Assembly: GCA_964019165.1 (NCBI GenBank)
Contig: OZ025281.1
Span: forward strand, 13,809,544-13,873,543
Length of the DNA: 64,000 bases
Direction: 5' to 3'
Origin: Mastigias papua
Lineage: Eukaryota > Cnidaria > Scyphozoa > Rhizostomeae > Mastigiidae
The notes beneath the pieces are model-generated. The model was not told where the DNA came from and searched no databases. It was given only the letters and a program-made list of their open reading frames with translations. The position numbers and the translations under genes are program-made. Positions 28,056 to 43,000 of this stretch are shown here, piece after piece (position 1 is the first letter of the stretch; each line of letters starts with the position of its first letter).

Positions 28056-28379
28056 CTAATCTTATATGCTTGTAAGTTGTGTACTTGTAGTAAAGGAAAC
28101 ACAAAGAAATCCGTGGGTACAGTCTCGTCATGGGCCTAAAACGAAAGCTTAGTTGAGGTCAAGAATACGTGGCATTGTGGGATCAGCAAACCATGCAAAT
28201 ATGGTCAAGTGGCCAAGGGACTGAAGGGTGTAAAGCATCGCTTGGCAAAATATATCTTAGAACATGTAGGAAGCTGTTCTGACCACAAAGCCTATCTAAG
28301 TTACATAAAGTCAAAACTCAAATCCCTACTACATGGTCAATGCCCCTGGTCCTAATTACTGCTTATTTCACCTAACCCA

Positions 28380-28700
28380 CACGTTTTTTATATAAGAAAC
28401 AAAATTTCTGCTTTCAGGCTGGATGTTTCTTGATGTTTTGTCACACCCAGCCCGGTTTCCCCTAATTCTTTCTCAAAGTTCTTGATAATTCCAAGAACAA
28501 CAAGCCAACTGTAAGACGAGAATATAATGTTTAGCTAAAAACACTTGAGAGAAGGGAGTTTCCAGTTCAGCAAAACATTTATTGTAAGAACAATTTCTTC
28601 AAGTTTACAATTGAAGCTCAGCCTGCCAGTGTTTCATAATTTTACCTGATCTGAGCCTCATGTTCCATATATATTTGTTTCTTATAAAAAAACGTGTATT
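28380..28700 (+). repeat. Interspersed repeat family C, copy 3 (longest)
   Basis: Begins near AAGAAACAAAATTTCTGCTT and runs to TTGTTTCTTATAAAAAA. It carries all blocks seen in copies 1 and 2, including CCAACTGTAAGACGAGAA and TGAAGCTCAGCCTGCCAGTG. Confidence 0.7.
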
Positions 28701-30859
28701 AGTGATCACGTGTGCCAATGATAGCATAAAACTGTATAGTTCATATGGCCATATATGAGCTTCGTCAAAAATGCATCATTAACTGCAAAGATAACGGAAT
28801 GTAAACCAGAATAACACAACGAGAAACTTGAGTTAAATATGAAATATAAAAACTGTACAACGTATAAAAATTTTTCGCTATAAAAGCCAGTGGAACTATA
28901 CGGCTATTAAACTGGAACAAATGGAAAAAATAACTCACTGGCCGATGACACTCTAATTGATCTAGATATAAAAATTGTACGTATCTACAATAGTCGGCGT
29001 CAAGACTTTCTCTGGTCCGAGCTTTCGCCTGTGCATATCTACATTTAAGGGAGGGGCGAGCATGAGAGTTTCCAAGTCCGGGCTAGAATTTCAGGTCAGC
29101 TAGTACAACCGGTGTAAAATTAGCATGCAATTATATCCAGCCCGGGTTGAGTTTCATAATTGAATAGATGTCACAACAACTCGGACGCTAACGTGGTTTG
29201 TCAGAAAAAGGCGCGTAAAAAATGGTGGCTTTTATGGCCTATAGTCAACTTCCCTATATGAATTGAATCTTCAACTGTATGGGCATATTCTGTGTAATAT
29301 AACAATGCAAAATACAACAATAAGAACTTCAAATAACATACAACATCATATGACTTAGAAATTACATGATACTGGCATCCTACGAAGCTATCAACACGGT
29401 ACAGTAGACTGCAAAGGAAACGTGGCCTATCAGAATTATTGTGGTTTACCAAATCAGCTAATAAAAATAGGCATTTTATTGTCAGTTTTCCACTGAGAAC
29501 GCTGTTATTGACTGGCAATTGTGAAAAGCTTAGTACTGCTTTGTTTTGCGCGCAAACCAGAGCCAAAATGCAATTGCATTAAGTAACTTTCAGGATAGGC
29601 TGGAAAGAATGAGGATATATGAGAATTCTTACCCTGTTTTCTAAGCAGCAAACCTCAGCCGTCCTGGCTGAGAGACGATTGAAATTTTATTACAGACTTG
29701 AGAGGAAGAGTAAATTCCGTGGCTGCGGTTTCACCCCCGCTAGCTGAGCAAAAAGTCCAGTCCAAGCGAAAAACTCTCAAAGAACCAGCCCCAAGACACA
29801 TACCCACGCATCGGTCGCCAAGCGAATAAACGATATGGTCCGCAGTTTTACTTCCCTCGTAAACTGCATATACAGTATGTTATAAGAACAACGGAAAGAT
29901 AGTTCTATGCCACAGTAAAACAAAAACACAATCAGAGTAAAAAAGCCTAGCGTGTAGTACTCTAATGTATTAACTAAGGCATGTAGAATAAAGACGTCGG
30001 ATGTATCGCATAGGTGAGGAGCAGGAATGAGCAAGATGCTCGCAAATCTAGCAGGAAATCGCTTCTGGTATGTAAAGTTATCAGGTTTCAACTTTCACTA
30101 CAGTGCCAGGCGTTTTCTTGGCTTATTCGAGTAGCTAAATAAAAACTAGGCTGAAACCAAACCGCATTATCAAAAAAATTGACTAACACAAATTTGATGG
30201 AAACATCCCTTCCAGGCGAAGATTTCCCACCTTCCAAAGGCTGTATATTTCTACAGCGCACTTTCAAAATTAAGTTAGGATATAACACTTTTTCATTTCA
30301 TTTTCATTTCATTTTTAATTATTTATACATGGTGGCCCCTCAGATAAAGAGATCTGGTTTCCAGGAACAACACATTCCTCTAGAAAAGTTGCAGTTACAG
30401 AGAACGGGCCTGGGAGTATGTGTGACTGCACGAAACATTGTTGTGATAAGTGACTGTGTCAAAAAGACACGAAACACTGGTCAGTGACAAATCCCAACCC
30501 TGTTAACCCTGCAAGTCAAACGCGACACACCGACGCATATCCGTTAAATCCTAACCCACACCTTACAGCCTACACTCGGTACAAACAATAAACTACCCCT
30601 TACTCTGGCAGCGTAACTCTAAGCTCAACATTGTGAAGTTTCACTTCACTTAACGATGTGAGGCCGGCAGGAAATTGAAAAGGTAGATACCAATTAAAAC
30701 ATAACGCAACTTGGGCGGCTGACGTCTGTACTCTAACGCTAGAATGAAAAGATTTTACCCATTATGGAGGTGGCAAAATGAGCACGAATCAACCAATAAA
30801 GAAACAATTCAAGCGACCATGTGATTTGACAAAATCAATCACAAAATGAATAAAATGCA

Positions 30860-30970
30860 AAAGCAGTGTTTTCAAGATTACTTTTGAAGCTCTGCCTACA
30901 TGTTTCTTAAATGGTTCCTTATTTTTGCCTGATCTAAGAATCAGATTTCTTACACACTTTTTTCTTTTCA
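30860..30970 (+). repeat. Interspersed repeat family C, 3'-end fragment
   Basis: Only the closing part is present: TTTTCAAGATTACTTTTGAA, GCTCTGCCTACATGTTTCTT and TGATCTAAGAATCAGATTTC. Confidence 0.55.
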
Positions 30971-31090
30971 AGACAACGTCTATTCAGTCTTTTATCCATT
31001 CATTAACTCACTCATTCATTCATCTACTCATCTATATACCAACAACCCTAAGACAAATAAACATAACAGTCTACCTTACAGCGAAATCGT

Positions 31091-34000
31091 TCAGGATCTT
31101 GAGCTTCTCAGTCTCTTCGCTGGAGAGCCTACTGGAAAAAAGAATTTTTTAGGAAACTATCTCAGATTCAGAGGACGGAAAGCAAAATTGGCGCGAATTT
31201 AAGGGGCTAACGGGGAGCAGAATTTTCCACCTGTTTACGTGATAAAAGAAGCTTCATAAAGAATACAATGGTTTCCACTACTCCGGTATCAAGGGCCGGA
31301 GCGATAGTCCGCTGTACTAAAGAGAAACATCATCGTTTGATCAATATCAACAAAACTTGAAACAATATCTAAGCAATGACCACAACACGACCAACTAAGC
31401 AGAATTCCCTGGAAGAACAGGGTAATTTTTTATATATATATGTATGATTGTAATTTCATATTTTTCGTTTCATTGATCCAAATGATGGCATATTACGTAA
31501 AAAGAAGTATGGTATATAATAAATTGAATATAATAACAATATTCATCATGATGTACAAACAACAATGATAATTGGAATTTGAAATTGGATTTGACCAGCA
31601 AAAATTCGGCCTCTGTTATTTATTCTTGGGTTCCTAATAGAGGTCCCCCTGCTGCTTAATTTTCCAAAAATTTTCAATTCAGCACAGTTTGTTCTAACGC
31701 CCCCTCCCCGCCTTTTAATTTTTCATCAATCTCCCACTCAAGGCAATTATTACAGGAGGCACGTTAAGAAAATCACGTTGATCACATATCGTGCATCTTC
31801 CAGTATTGTTCCATTACGTGAATTTGGCAATGCTATCATGATCCCCTTCTATCACATTTTTGGTCAGTCGCCAGTCCCTTCCCCCGTTTTTTCCAACACC
31901 CCATTTACTACGGTTTTGGAATTCTTCCAACCTCCCATCTAGTACAACCCCATTGTGTTCGGGACCCAGGAGTCAAAAGTAGAGTTAAATTAACGATGCT
32001 TCATAGCTCATGTCCAAAGCCATCTGCGGACATGCATTGTATCAGTAAGCAAGACGCTTCCCTTTGAGGTGTATAAAGTAAACGGACAAAGAAGATAACA
32101 CAAAACGAATCGCACCTGTTTCCCTTCTCATCCTTCTCGTCAACACGACATGATTCCCATCCATCGCATCTGAATCGGCTGCCGACTTTCGCCTTTTCGG
32201 CCTATCCCTCCGCTGCCTCGAATCCGACTCGGTCGTACTATATCTCCTTATCCTCCTGACAAAACTGCTACCTTCTCTTGAGAAATCCGTACTCAATTGA
32301 TTGGCCGACTGCTCTACCTGCTCGATCCCAGTTGAGTCATCATCATCGCCTTTCATTGCGCCTGCGCTTTGAGTCGTATGCGATTCTCCTTTGTGTTCGT
32401 TTCGACTATCACAACCTTTCACACTCTCACAACCTTTTACACCTTCACAAGACTCTCCATCTACCGACACATTGGCTATGCTCTCTTCGTCACTCGATTC
32501 CTCATACTGTTGTATCCGCTGCAACGCATCTGTGAGCTCTATCCGTCCTTCACGATCAGCTTCTTTCTCCATTACTTCCTCTCTACTACCCCGGCTGCAG
32601 TCCGATTTCCCAGAGATGATCCTATTTTCCGTAATACCAGCACTTACGCAATCCTCATCAAGCTTTGGCCTAAAACTAAACGACTCATTTCTCTTAGTAC
32701 TATGCTGTTCTATATCATTTTCATCCAAATTCTGCGAACTAGCTTTCTGCTGAGTATTCATAGTATGATCAGCTTCCTCATCAACACCAGACGTAGATGA
32801 ACCCACACTGGAGTCAAAGAACTTCGTCTTAACATCAGCAGGTGGTTTCACAGTAACTGGCGCAGCTCCAGTTTCCATTCCTTTACATAATTTGTCTTGT
32901 GTATTTTCTCCTGCCTTCAAATAGAAGTCAACGCAATCTGATAGTCTCTCTCTGGAAGGTTTCACGTTTTTACAATCCTCTGCGTTTTCTCCTTTTCCTA
33001 TATCACCAGCACTCGAGCTCTTCCTGTTCTCAGATGACAAATCTATCTCACGTGGAGGCACACATGACACTCCTTCCGCAGTATCCAACTTCATGATTTT
33101 CGAAACTGAGGCCCCAGTTTCGTCTTCCAAGCTTTGACGCTTTGATGTCCCTTTCGACTTCACAGAAATATCCATGGTAGTCCCTTGCGGTGAGACTAAT
33201 TCAACTGCAGCTCTTTCCTTGACGACCAGTTGCACTTTAGCATTCATTTCTTCAGCAGTGGTCCTGGGCTCAGCACTACTTTCCAGAGCCTGATCACTAC
33301 TTCTACAATCTTTAATATTGCAACTGTCCTCTGCATAGATTTCCTTACCAGTTTCCACATTCAAGCCTGTCCCCTCTAATTCATCAGGTACAAGAAGTTC
33401 ATTTACAGGCATCCCCTCCATATCAGGTTCTGGCTGCCTATTGGTATTCAATTCTGTCCCTCTCCCTTTTTCCGTGGTAACATCGCCTACAAAACTCCTA
33501 CCTTCCACGCTTTCCTTGCCCCTGACAAGATTCTTCTTTCCACAAGTCTTCTTATCTCTTCCATCATTTCCTTCATGAGTCTCCTCTTCCTGTTGTTTCA
33601 TACTCTTTTCTTCCTTGTCTTCTTTATTCCACTTGAAGGTTTTGTCTTCATGTTTCTCTGTTCCTGTATCACTTCCCACCTTTTCTGACCTATCACTACC
33701 TCCACAAATTTCTTCAAAAATTTCTCTGTCACAGGCATTTCCTTTGTTTGTTTCTTCATCCTTAGCCCATTCCAATTCTTCCCCCATCTTCCCATTCCCC
33801 TTTTCTCTCTCATTTTCAATTGTCTTCTCTTTCACTTTCTCACATTTTTCTTCACTTACACCACTCCTACTTTTTATTTCCCGCCTCAAATTATCTCCCA
33901 TCACCGTCACATCTTCTTTATTAACATCTTCTTTATCTCCAACTCCTTTATTTGCATCTTCTTTTCTAACATTTTCTTTCTTAACATCCTCTTTCGTAAC

Positions 34001-37000
34001 ATCTATCTTAACATCTTCTTTATCTGTATTCTCTTCCTGCATATTAATTTCAACCATTTCGTCCTCCAAAATACCAGCTATTTCAGCTCCACCTTCCTGC
34101 TGCCTTTCAATCGCCATTTCTCCGTCGACTCCTGTTCGCTGATCAGCTCGGTTTGATACACCCAAATCATCCCTCCTTGCGATAAGCAAGTCTTCTTTCA
34201 ACTCTGAGCACTCAGTTTGAATTTCAACTAAATCGCCTTTATCACAACGTTCACTTCCACATGAAGAAGAAATACTGTGATTCTCACCTTCCAGTCTATC
34301 TTCCTCTTTTCCGAGAGATGCCTCTTGGGAATTTTCAACACCCACGCAATTTTCCTCTTTATTCACACTTGAAACTTTTTCACGTTTTTCAGATTCGCTA
34401 CGGCTCTCCGGCATTGTCTCTCTTGTACCGACATTTGCCAATCTATCACTATCCTGTACACTGGAATCAACAACAGCACCACTAGTTTCTACATCCAATT
34501 CTCCAGCATCTAAAACCAAATCTAATCTTTGCAGCTCATCACTATCGCTCTCTACATCTTGACGGGGTGATTTATTGCTGACTGGAACAAATTTGTCATG
34601 TGTCTGACTGCTATCCTTGTGTAGAGTACAATCATGAATAACTGACGAAGATTGACTTTTTACAGAAGTACTCTCAGCAACATCATGTAAATTCTTGTCT
34701 CCTTCAATGGCGACCTTACTCAACAAATCTCCCGGTATATTTTGCACGGAAATGGCATGTAATCCGTCTCCCTTATCTTTCAGCGCCGTAACCAACTCCC
34801 CACCTTCACCTACAAAATTCTCACCAACATCAGGCATTTCATTGAGAATACTAGAAGACTCTGCATTTCCCTTTTCTTCACTCAGCAAGCCCTTCTCAAT
34901 ATGCTCAACTCTAGAACTGCTTAATTTGCTAGTGAACATTGATCTATCTTCTAAAGGATGATCTGAACTTTGAGACACAGTAGAACGTTTATCTGAAGTT
35001 ACATTGTCCTCTTGTGAAATACCACTAGTATCCTCCCTGTTGAAGATAACAACCGTATTTAGAGTGCCCTTTGCATGAGCCTTTGAATCATTTTCAACAG
35101 AAGATTCAGAAGAGCCAGTGATACAATTATCTTCCTTTACGACTCCAGAATCTGTTCTTACAGGTAAAGACATAAAAGGATCAAGAGCAGACTCTTGTGA
35201 AACAGCCTGCCGGATACTTGCACTGGCAGTCGACTGACTATTGCTAAAACTAGGATCATCTTTACCACATTCAGATACTTGTACTGTGGGTTCATTCTGA
35301 GCACTGACATTAGCATGTATATATGATCCTTTGGATATTCCTTGACTGATACTTTGACCATCCTCTCCTAATAAAGCCATACCTGATATATCGATTGTAT
35401 CTTTAGCGTTAACAGCAACGCATACCTGGCTAGTATCAACGTCATCATCATCATCATTATCACAATCACCATTATTATTATTATTATTATTAGCAACATC
35501 ATCATCATCATCACTATCGCAGCTTTCAAACTCAATATTCTTCCTCGCAGTTTCACCAATCAGTATCTCCTTATTTAAAGTCAAATCTAGCTTTTCCACT
35601 GCTACCTTGACAACATCTGTCAAAAATCCCTTCTTCCTATTTTCCTCATTCCTCAATCCTATTTTTTCACCAACATGCACAGCATCACTCTCAACATCAT
35701 CAGTTCGCTTGTCACTTTTGATCGCTTCTCTTGCTCCTCCATCACCTTTAGACACGACATTGCAACCTAGGCCTATAGAACCATTTGCTACCTCTGAAGA
35801 ACATGAAGGTAGATTCTCTTCACCAGGCTTTCCAAGCTCCCTTTGAACAACACCATTTCCGCCTTGTCCCACTTTGTCTCCTTCAGTGGCACACGTCTTT
35901 GCATCTCCTTCAACCATTGGTATTAGAGCTGACTCTTGAAGACACTTCTCTTTACCTCTCTCTAAAGAGTCAGAAATCTTTTGGATGGTTCTCTTTATGA
36001 GTCTTGTAATGCGAGAGCCTCCTTCAAGTGTTTCTCCACTTGAGGCTGCTTGCTCATCGCTACCATCTGTCCCTTCATATGACTTATGAATAAATGCCGC
36101 TGCACTTTGGCTGTCAGTCGACAATTTTTGACAATGTTCAACAACGTCTTTTTCTTTGATAATCAAACCTGTACCAATTGGCCTACTTATGCTACTTTGA
36201 TCACTTCTAAATTCATCAATTCTCTCAGACTGCTTGGGTGCACACGCATCCTCTTGCCGAGTAACATGTTCGCCGTCTTCGCCGTCTCTCAACTGTGATG
36301 CAACATGTCCTTTATCCACTTTCGTGTCTCTACTATCTGCTGTTTCATGTTCTACTATTGACAATGATTCTCCAGCCTCTTGTATAATATCTACTTTTTC
36401 CCCCATCATGTGATCACTTCCAGATAACACGTGTCCACTGTCTGATAGAACATGTCCATTCGCACATGACAAATGTCCACTTTCAGGTGACACATGTCCA
36501 CTTTTAGATGACACATCTCCACATTCAACGGCAATCTGCTCATCTACTGAGCCCAAGCTCTCTTCCACTGACCCGTCATGTCCAATAGGAGCTTCTTCCT
36601 TTTTCCCTTCAATAACAAGAGTGCCCCCCTTGCTATCTTCTACGGTAGATTTTGATGATATGGACACAGTTTGAACCTCGTTCTCTTGTACAACCTCACT
36701 ATGCAAAGTAGCCTTTTCTCTATGGCTAGCCCCACAGCTGAGCTCTTCTATAACAGTCGTGTCCAACTTAGTTTTGGTCGTAGTCTCAACATCTGCTATA
36801 CGACCCCCATTTTCAATTTCATGGCCAGACGGATTTTCCTCTAGTGCAGCAGGTGTGCTCTGGCTGTCTGAGAAACTTTTGTTCAGGAACGAATACATTG
36901 TATGCTGGACACTGTCCTTCGAGGAAGTATCTCTGCTCGTTTCTCCTTGATCCCCAAGAGTATAAGTTGCAGTAGTCACTTTCGTTTCCATTTTTAATTC

Positions 37001-40000
37001 GCTTGTCTTTACATCCTCCCGAACAACAGATCTTGGCTAGCAGCAGAAGAGAAATAAAAACCTAGTGAAATAAATTACACCAGATGTGTGTTGCAAGAAG
37101 ACAAAAAGTGAGCGGCACTTTTGAAATCACAAACAAAATAGCAAACACTGATAAAGAGGATTGGAGAAAACAGAGGTATAGAGAATGATAAGGGCAGGAA
37201 GAGAGAAAGAAAGGTACATAGAACAACATAGGTGCAGAATGAGAGATGAACGGTATAAGAAGAGGAATGGGTAAGGATAATGGTTGACAGAAATGATTAC
37301 AGAAAAGACATTGTGGGAAACAGGTAAGGAGAGGGGGAGAGGAATAAACTATAGAGAGCATGAAATAAAATGGATAAACTTCAAAGTCTAATCTAGAGAC
37401 GTTCAAAACATATTTAAGGCTTCTGCGAAATAAACTCAAAGAGAAGTCCTGTGTGTGATCTGTATGCTGGGAATTGCCTGTTGAAAAGGTCCAAGAAATG
37501 AGGGTACGCCACAGAAATCTAAGGTCCTGTTGTAAACAACAACCATCCTAGGCATAATAACAATCATAACAATAACAACCACAACCATGACAACCATAAC
37601 CATGACACCCATAACTACGACAATCATAACTATGACAACCATAACTATGACAACCATAACTATGACAACCATAACTATGACAACCATAACTATGACAACC
37701 ATAACCATGACAACCATAACCATGACAATCATAACTTTAACAGCCATGACAATGGCCACCACCATAGGGATCATCAAATGACACCTACATACTCTCTTTG
37801 CACGTAAACAAATATCAATCATGAAGAACATGCCGAAAATCAACAACAGATAAACTAATAACATACCCCTGGGGGATTCATCTTTCGGGAAGGTATAAGA
37901 TCAAACGTATCTGATTCATTGGTGGATACAGATTCACTGCGCTTCAATTCCACACCAGTTCCAGGTGCCCCTGTGAAGTATAATGATTTTCTGCCACCAT
38001 CTGTATCATCATCCTCACTACTTATTGACTGTTGCGGAGCAGCAGTAAGTTGCATTGAGAACTTTTCACGTGCTTTTCCTTGCAAAATGTAGAGAAACGT
38101 CGCTTAACATGAGTAAAAACGAAACAGAAAAAACAAAAACATACTAAAGCAACATAGTAGCTAGAGTTGTGACTAGAATGGTGGCTAACGGCACATGTCC
38201 ATGGTTTAGGGATACATGCTAGGGTGATGTCTGGCACTGGCGTGCCCAATAACTATTGAATGGGGGTGTAGGATGAGAAATTTACCAACAGACTTCAATA
38301 AGGCTCTATCTATAATAAGAAAAATAATAAAGAAATTTATTCATAAGGAATAACAGCTAGCTACTTCTTCCATGTTCTATTTTCCTGGCGTTGTCACTAG
38401 ATAATCACACACCGCTGGGCGTAAGGCAAGCAAGCATGTAACCATGATATGAGGCGTACCTAGTAAAGGGCAAAGGGTAAAGGGTAATTTGAAAAGTACG
38501 ACTTATAATAAACAAACACCTTTGAAAGAACAACCTGATTTACTGGAGGGCTTTGCCCCATGTACGAAGCCCCATCGGCATTCAAGCAGGAAGGATGAAT
38601 GTGGCCTATAATCACGATCAGATAACTCAAGTCAAATTCAGCATCAGGGTTGACACCTGAGAGCAAATCTCAGCTATCTTCAATGGGGCACAATTGTCCT
38701 CAAACAGCTCACTGCAAAGCAGCATTTCCTGCAAATGAGCACACACTCTCACAAGACCAACAGAAAGAGAATTAAAACAGTCACATAATAACTCTTTACC
38801 TGCATTTTTCACTTTGTTTATCAATGGCTCAGAGTCACTGCTTTCGTCAGATTCATACAGGCTACCAGTATCCGGCTCTGTGTCATTATCCTCGAGGCTG
38901 TCTGAAGACAGGTAGTCATCCTCGATAGTTTTTGTACGGCGAGGACGCAAGCTCATTTGATGGCTAGGCTTGACTTGCAGTTCCTCTTCCTCTGTGCTGC
39001 GCCTTGAACTCCTGTCGGCTACGAACTCAACATCACCACTATAATCCGTGTTTCTACGTTTTGATTCGTTCATTCTTGCGGCTCTCTTCTCCGCAGAGGC
39101 ACGCTTACGTAGCATTTTCTCGTAAAGGTTTGTGTCCTTTTTCAGCATATCGTGTTGTGGCTTTGCTTTAGGCACAGGCATGATGCCTCTCTTCTCATCT
39201 CTGCTGCTATAATTCGTGGCCAGTTTGTCCTTCATCGCTAGTTTAAATGCTGTGCTCATATCAACAAACTTCATAGCTATTTCGTCATCATCAGCAAAGA
39301 CTATGGGGTAGTTTTCACCGTAGTATATGTCATCAGGCAGGAGCTGCTCTGTCTCACAGGCCATTGATGGACAGGTACGGAGATAGAGCTCCTCAATCTC
39401 CCTGTGGATAGTGTCTTTTGGGTAACAACGGTGACTACGTGACCGGACTTTTATATCAGTATCAGATGGGCTGGCTGGCCGGCTTGCTGGTGAAGATACT
39501 TGACGACGCAGGTGTGAGCTAGAGGTAGCTGGAACTGGACTAGGAAGGGCACTAACATCATTTGGCGTTGAAGGTCTTCTTTTGCTATTCACTTTCGAAG
39601 TCGATTTTGCACTACTTTTAACACTTCTAGGACAGCTCTCTTCATTACCAGCAGAATCACACATGTCAGCTTTATTCTGTTCAACACACAGCCCTTCATT
39701 GTCACAAACAGTCATGTCTCCCATCTGTGTAATTTCCTCTCGGGGCAGTATGCTATCTCCACTAACTTTTGCATCCATGCAGCTACTTTTTGGAGTCTCC
39801 TGCCGTTGTTGCTGTTGCAACTCCATTCCAGGAGAGTCAGTTGTCGTACCGGCTTCATCTTTTGTAACACCTTGAACACAAATCACTTCTTTCTTGTTAT
39901 CCATTTTAGGTTTTACATCTTCATCAAACAACAACTTTGGGCTACCCTTGGCTTCCAAAGTCTGAGAAACCAAATCAGTTCCTGGCTCTTCAGAGTGGGG

Positions 40001-43000
40001 GTCCACAGTGCTGGCTGAAGTACCCTTTGTCTTAGAGGGTCGGCCTCTTTTCTTTTTTGCTGCTTCTGAAGGTAGCATTTGAGCAAAACCGATGTCAGAC
40101 TTTGCGGATCTTCCCCGTTTCCTCTTCATTCTGGCCTGTGTGTCTGCACTCACTATGTCAGAAGCACCTGCTTCTAGGTTAACACTTCCTTTTCCAAGGG
40201 TCTCTTCCTTGACAACTGGTCTTTTATATCTCCCTTCACTTCCTCTAGCCGAAATTCCTCGTAGATAGTCAGAATCTAGCATCACAGAAATGGGCAGAGA
40301 CCCTCCCTCGAAACTATATCCACTCAAAGCACTTCCAGAATTATCTGTTGGAACAGTCACTGATTGGGCTTTTGTGACAATGTCCTTACGTTCTTTTGCT
40401 TCTGTTTTACTCTTGTCATCTACAGCTTCATTCTTACTAGATTTCTTTGCCTCACTATCGCTTGAAGTGCGGGCCTCTTTTACAAGTCTATGCTCAACCA
40501 TTTGCGTAGTCACTTGGTCTATAGACATTTCATTATCATCATTATTAGTATTATTATTATTGTCTTGTTTCCCCACAAGACTCTGCTTTTGCTCTTTTTC
40601 TAGTTCTACCTTAACTCCAACAAGCCTCTCTTGTTGCTTTTCAATCTTCTTTTCTGTAACATTCAAAATCAAGCTCTCTTTGTTACTTCCTCTCTCTTGA
40701 ACAACAACTGAGGAACTATGCTTTCGTTCTTTTTCTGTTTGGACAGAAAATTTATCACTGCTAAATTTCCGTTCAAGATTATGACCTCCAGTTGCCACAT
40801 TCTCTTGTGGAGTCCTTGCATCAACCTTCATAATTTCTTGTCGCACAAGCCCATTTTCTTTACCTAAATTTCTGACGTGGTTCTCCTCCACAGTATTCCT
40901 ATTGACCTCAGGCGTCCCGCGCGACCAAATAGTTTCACCTCGAGAGACATCAGATGGTTTACTATACAAGAATTCACGTGGATTATGGACACGGTTTAAT
41001 CCATTCTGCAATATATCATAATGCTCTGTCAATGAAGGGTAACTGTGCTTCAGGACGGAGAAACCTCTCTCTGGGAGAGTACTTGCATTTGAATCCGACC
41101 GAACAATACTTTTAGCCCGATCTCTAACTTCCTCCTGGTTTTTCTTGGAAACTGGATAAGCACCGCTTAATGCCTCTCCAGTTCTTTCTTCAGCAGTTAT
41201 TATGGAGTTGGCCAATGACTCCAGAATACGAATACTCTCGGAGGAGCATTGTCCCTGGCCAATAGTCATTGCTGATGGTGATTTCTCGGAATTCAGTTGA
41301 TAACCAGAGACATCTTTGTTACCGTAGATCTTATACCTGCAAGTCAATAAATTCATACAATGTTTTGTATGTTTTATTCCCTTCGTGTTTTCTTTCTGTA
41401 TTGGTCATGGGGTAGTCAGCGTATATTGCTCCCCATGGTATCGTCTGTGTAGTGTAAACTTGTAAATTAACATGAGAAATGCTTTGCTCACTGTAATATA
41501 ATTTGTAATAGTTATACAAATAATAAAAATTCATACATTCATTCATATATCCATTTATTACATAATACATTCATCAATTCATATGCTATTCCATCTCTTG
41601 ACTGCTTGATTCACCATTTTATTATTCATTCATTTATTCATTGATATATTTTCCATTCATTCCTTCCGTCCCTCATTCACTCAATCGCTCATTCATTAAG
41701 CCTCTCATTCACTTTATAGTTGATTCATTCAGCCAATCATTCATTCAATAGTCCATTCATTCAGTCTCTCAGTCATTCAATCGCTCATTCATTCACCGTA
41801 TCACACAGACATAACTTTTTGACAAAAATATTGCAACAAAATGATAAATGAACAACGCATACCTTGCATTATTCTCCATTAAAACTCCACCAGGTGTAGG
41901 TCCAGGTGGTTTCACAGGGGCTTCATATCTGAATGAGCTAGGCCTTGACCTGTACAGAATCCTCTCTGAACCAGTTTGACAAGCAACATCGCATTTGCCA
42001 TGCCTCCGAAATGAGATACACAATGAGCTTTCAATCAGCCAACTTGGAACAGATTGCTGTGAACTGCTGTCAACTGGGATGCTCTCGTCAGTCAAAACAC
42101 CCCTGGATATTCCAATTATTTTCGTGTGGGGATCTCCCTTATCGTTTGTTGGCAGAGAGTACAGCCTCACGTCAGCCCTGTCCCTTACCAACTGCTGGGT
42201 TGGTTGCGTTGAAGTGTAGTATGTAAAATGGAGATGAGGCTGCTGATGTTGCCATGGAAATGGATGGACGGTGTTCAGTGTCACAACTGGAGGACCAGCA
42301 ATAAAGGATTGATTCTTCTGAAAGCCTGCGACCCCAGCACTATCAGAGCTTTGCTTATGCCTTCTCCATTCTTCAGTAAGTTCCCGTATCTGAACTTTCA
42401 GAATGCCTATCTCTTTCAGACGTCTGTCACCAGAGATTGCGAGGTCGTGAAGTTTCTTTGCGGCATGTCGTGGTAGCTCAAATGTAGCGGTAAGGCTTTT
42501 GCGTTGGCTGTTTTTGGGAGGATCTGACAGGTTGAGACCAGCTAAAGGCATGATTTTCAGTCAACGTGTTGTTTTGAGATCAATAACACGGTAATCTACA
42601 TATCTGAAACAAAAACGAAAATGACTCTGATACAAATGTGTACACAGGGGACTTATGGATTAGCTCAATATCTAATATCATATCACCTTTAATAAAATAC
42701 TTGTACACTGAATGAACTAACAAAAAAGTTATAAACAAAACATTCATAAATTTTACTATGTACTCATTTATTCATTCATTCAATCATGCATCCATATATT
42801 CATTCGTTCATTCATTCATTCATTCATTCATTCATTTTATTCATTCCTTAGCTCATTCATTCATTCATTCTTTAACTCATTCACTCATTCATTCATATAT
42901 TCATTCATTCATTCATTCATTCATTCATTCATTCATTCATTCATCCATTCATTCAATAACCCATATCGTCATATGTTTATCCAGCCAAATAGCTTCCTTT

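Larger units (their letters stand above)
27602..31090. other. Intergenic stretch between ASXL and the giant-protein gene
   Basis: No supported gene. It contains a G-rich 15-bp minisatellite (27885-28055), repeat family C copies (28380-28700 and 30860-30970) and otherwise AT-rich single-copy-looking sequence. The 3' end of the giant-protein gene should lie near 31090. Confidence 0.6.

Noticed and set aside
32278..36298. Many plus-strand open frames opposite the giant exon
   Set aside because: Antisense shadows of the 4.9-kb coding exon; their composition mirrors it.
42549..42551. ATG at 42551 as the start of the giant protein
   Set aside because: It overlaps the acceptor CATGCCTTTAG, and an in-frame TGA lies just upstream. 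Entering at 42541 from the 47.7-kb exon keeps phase and gives a better N-terminus. It remains a fallback if that exon is not confirmed.
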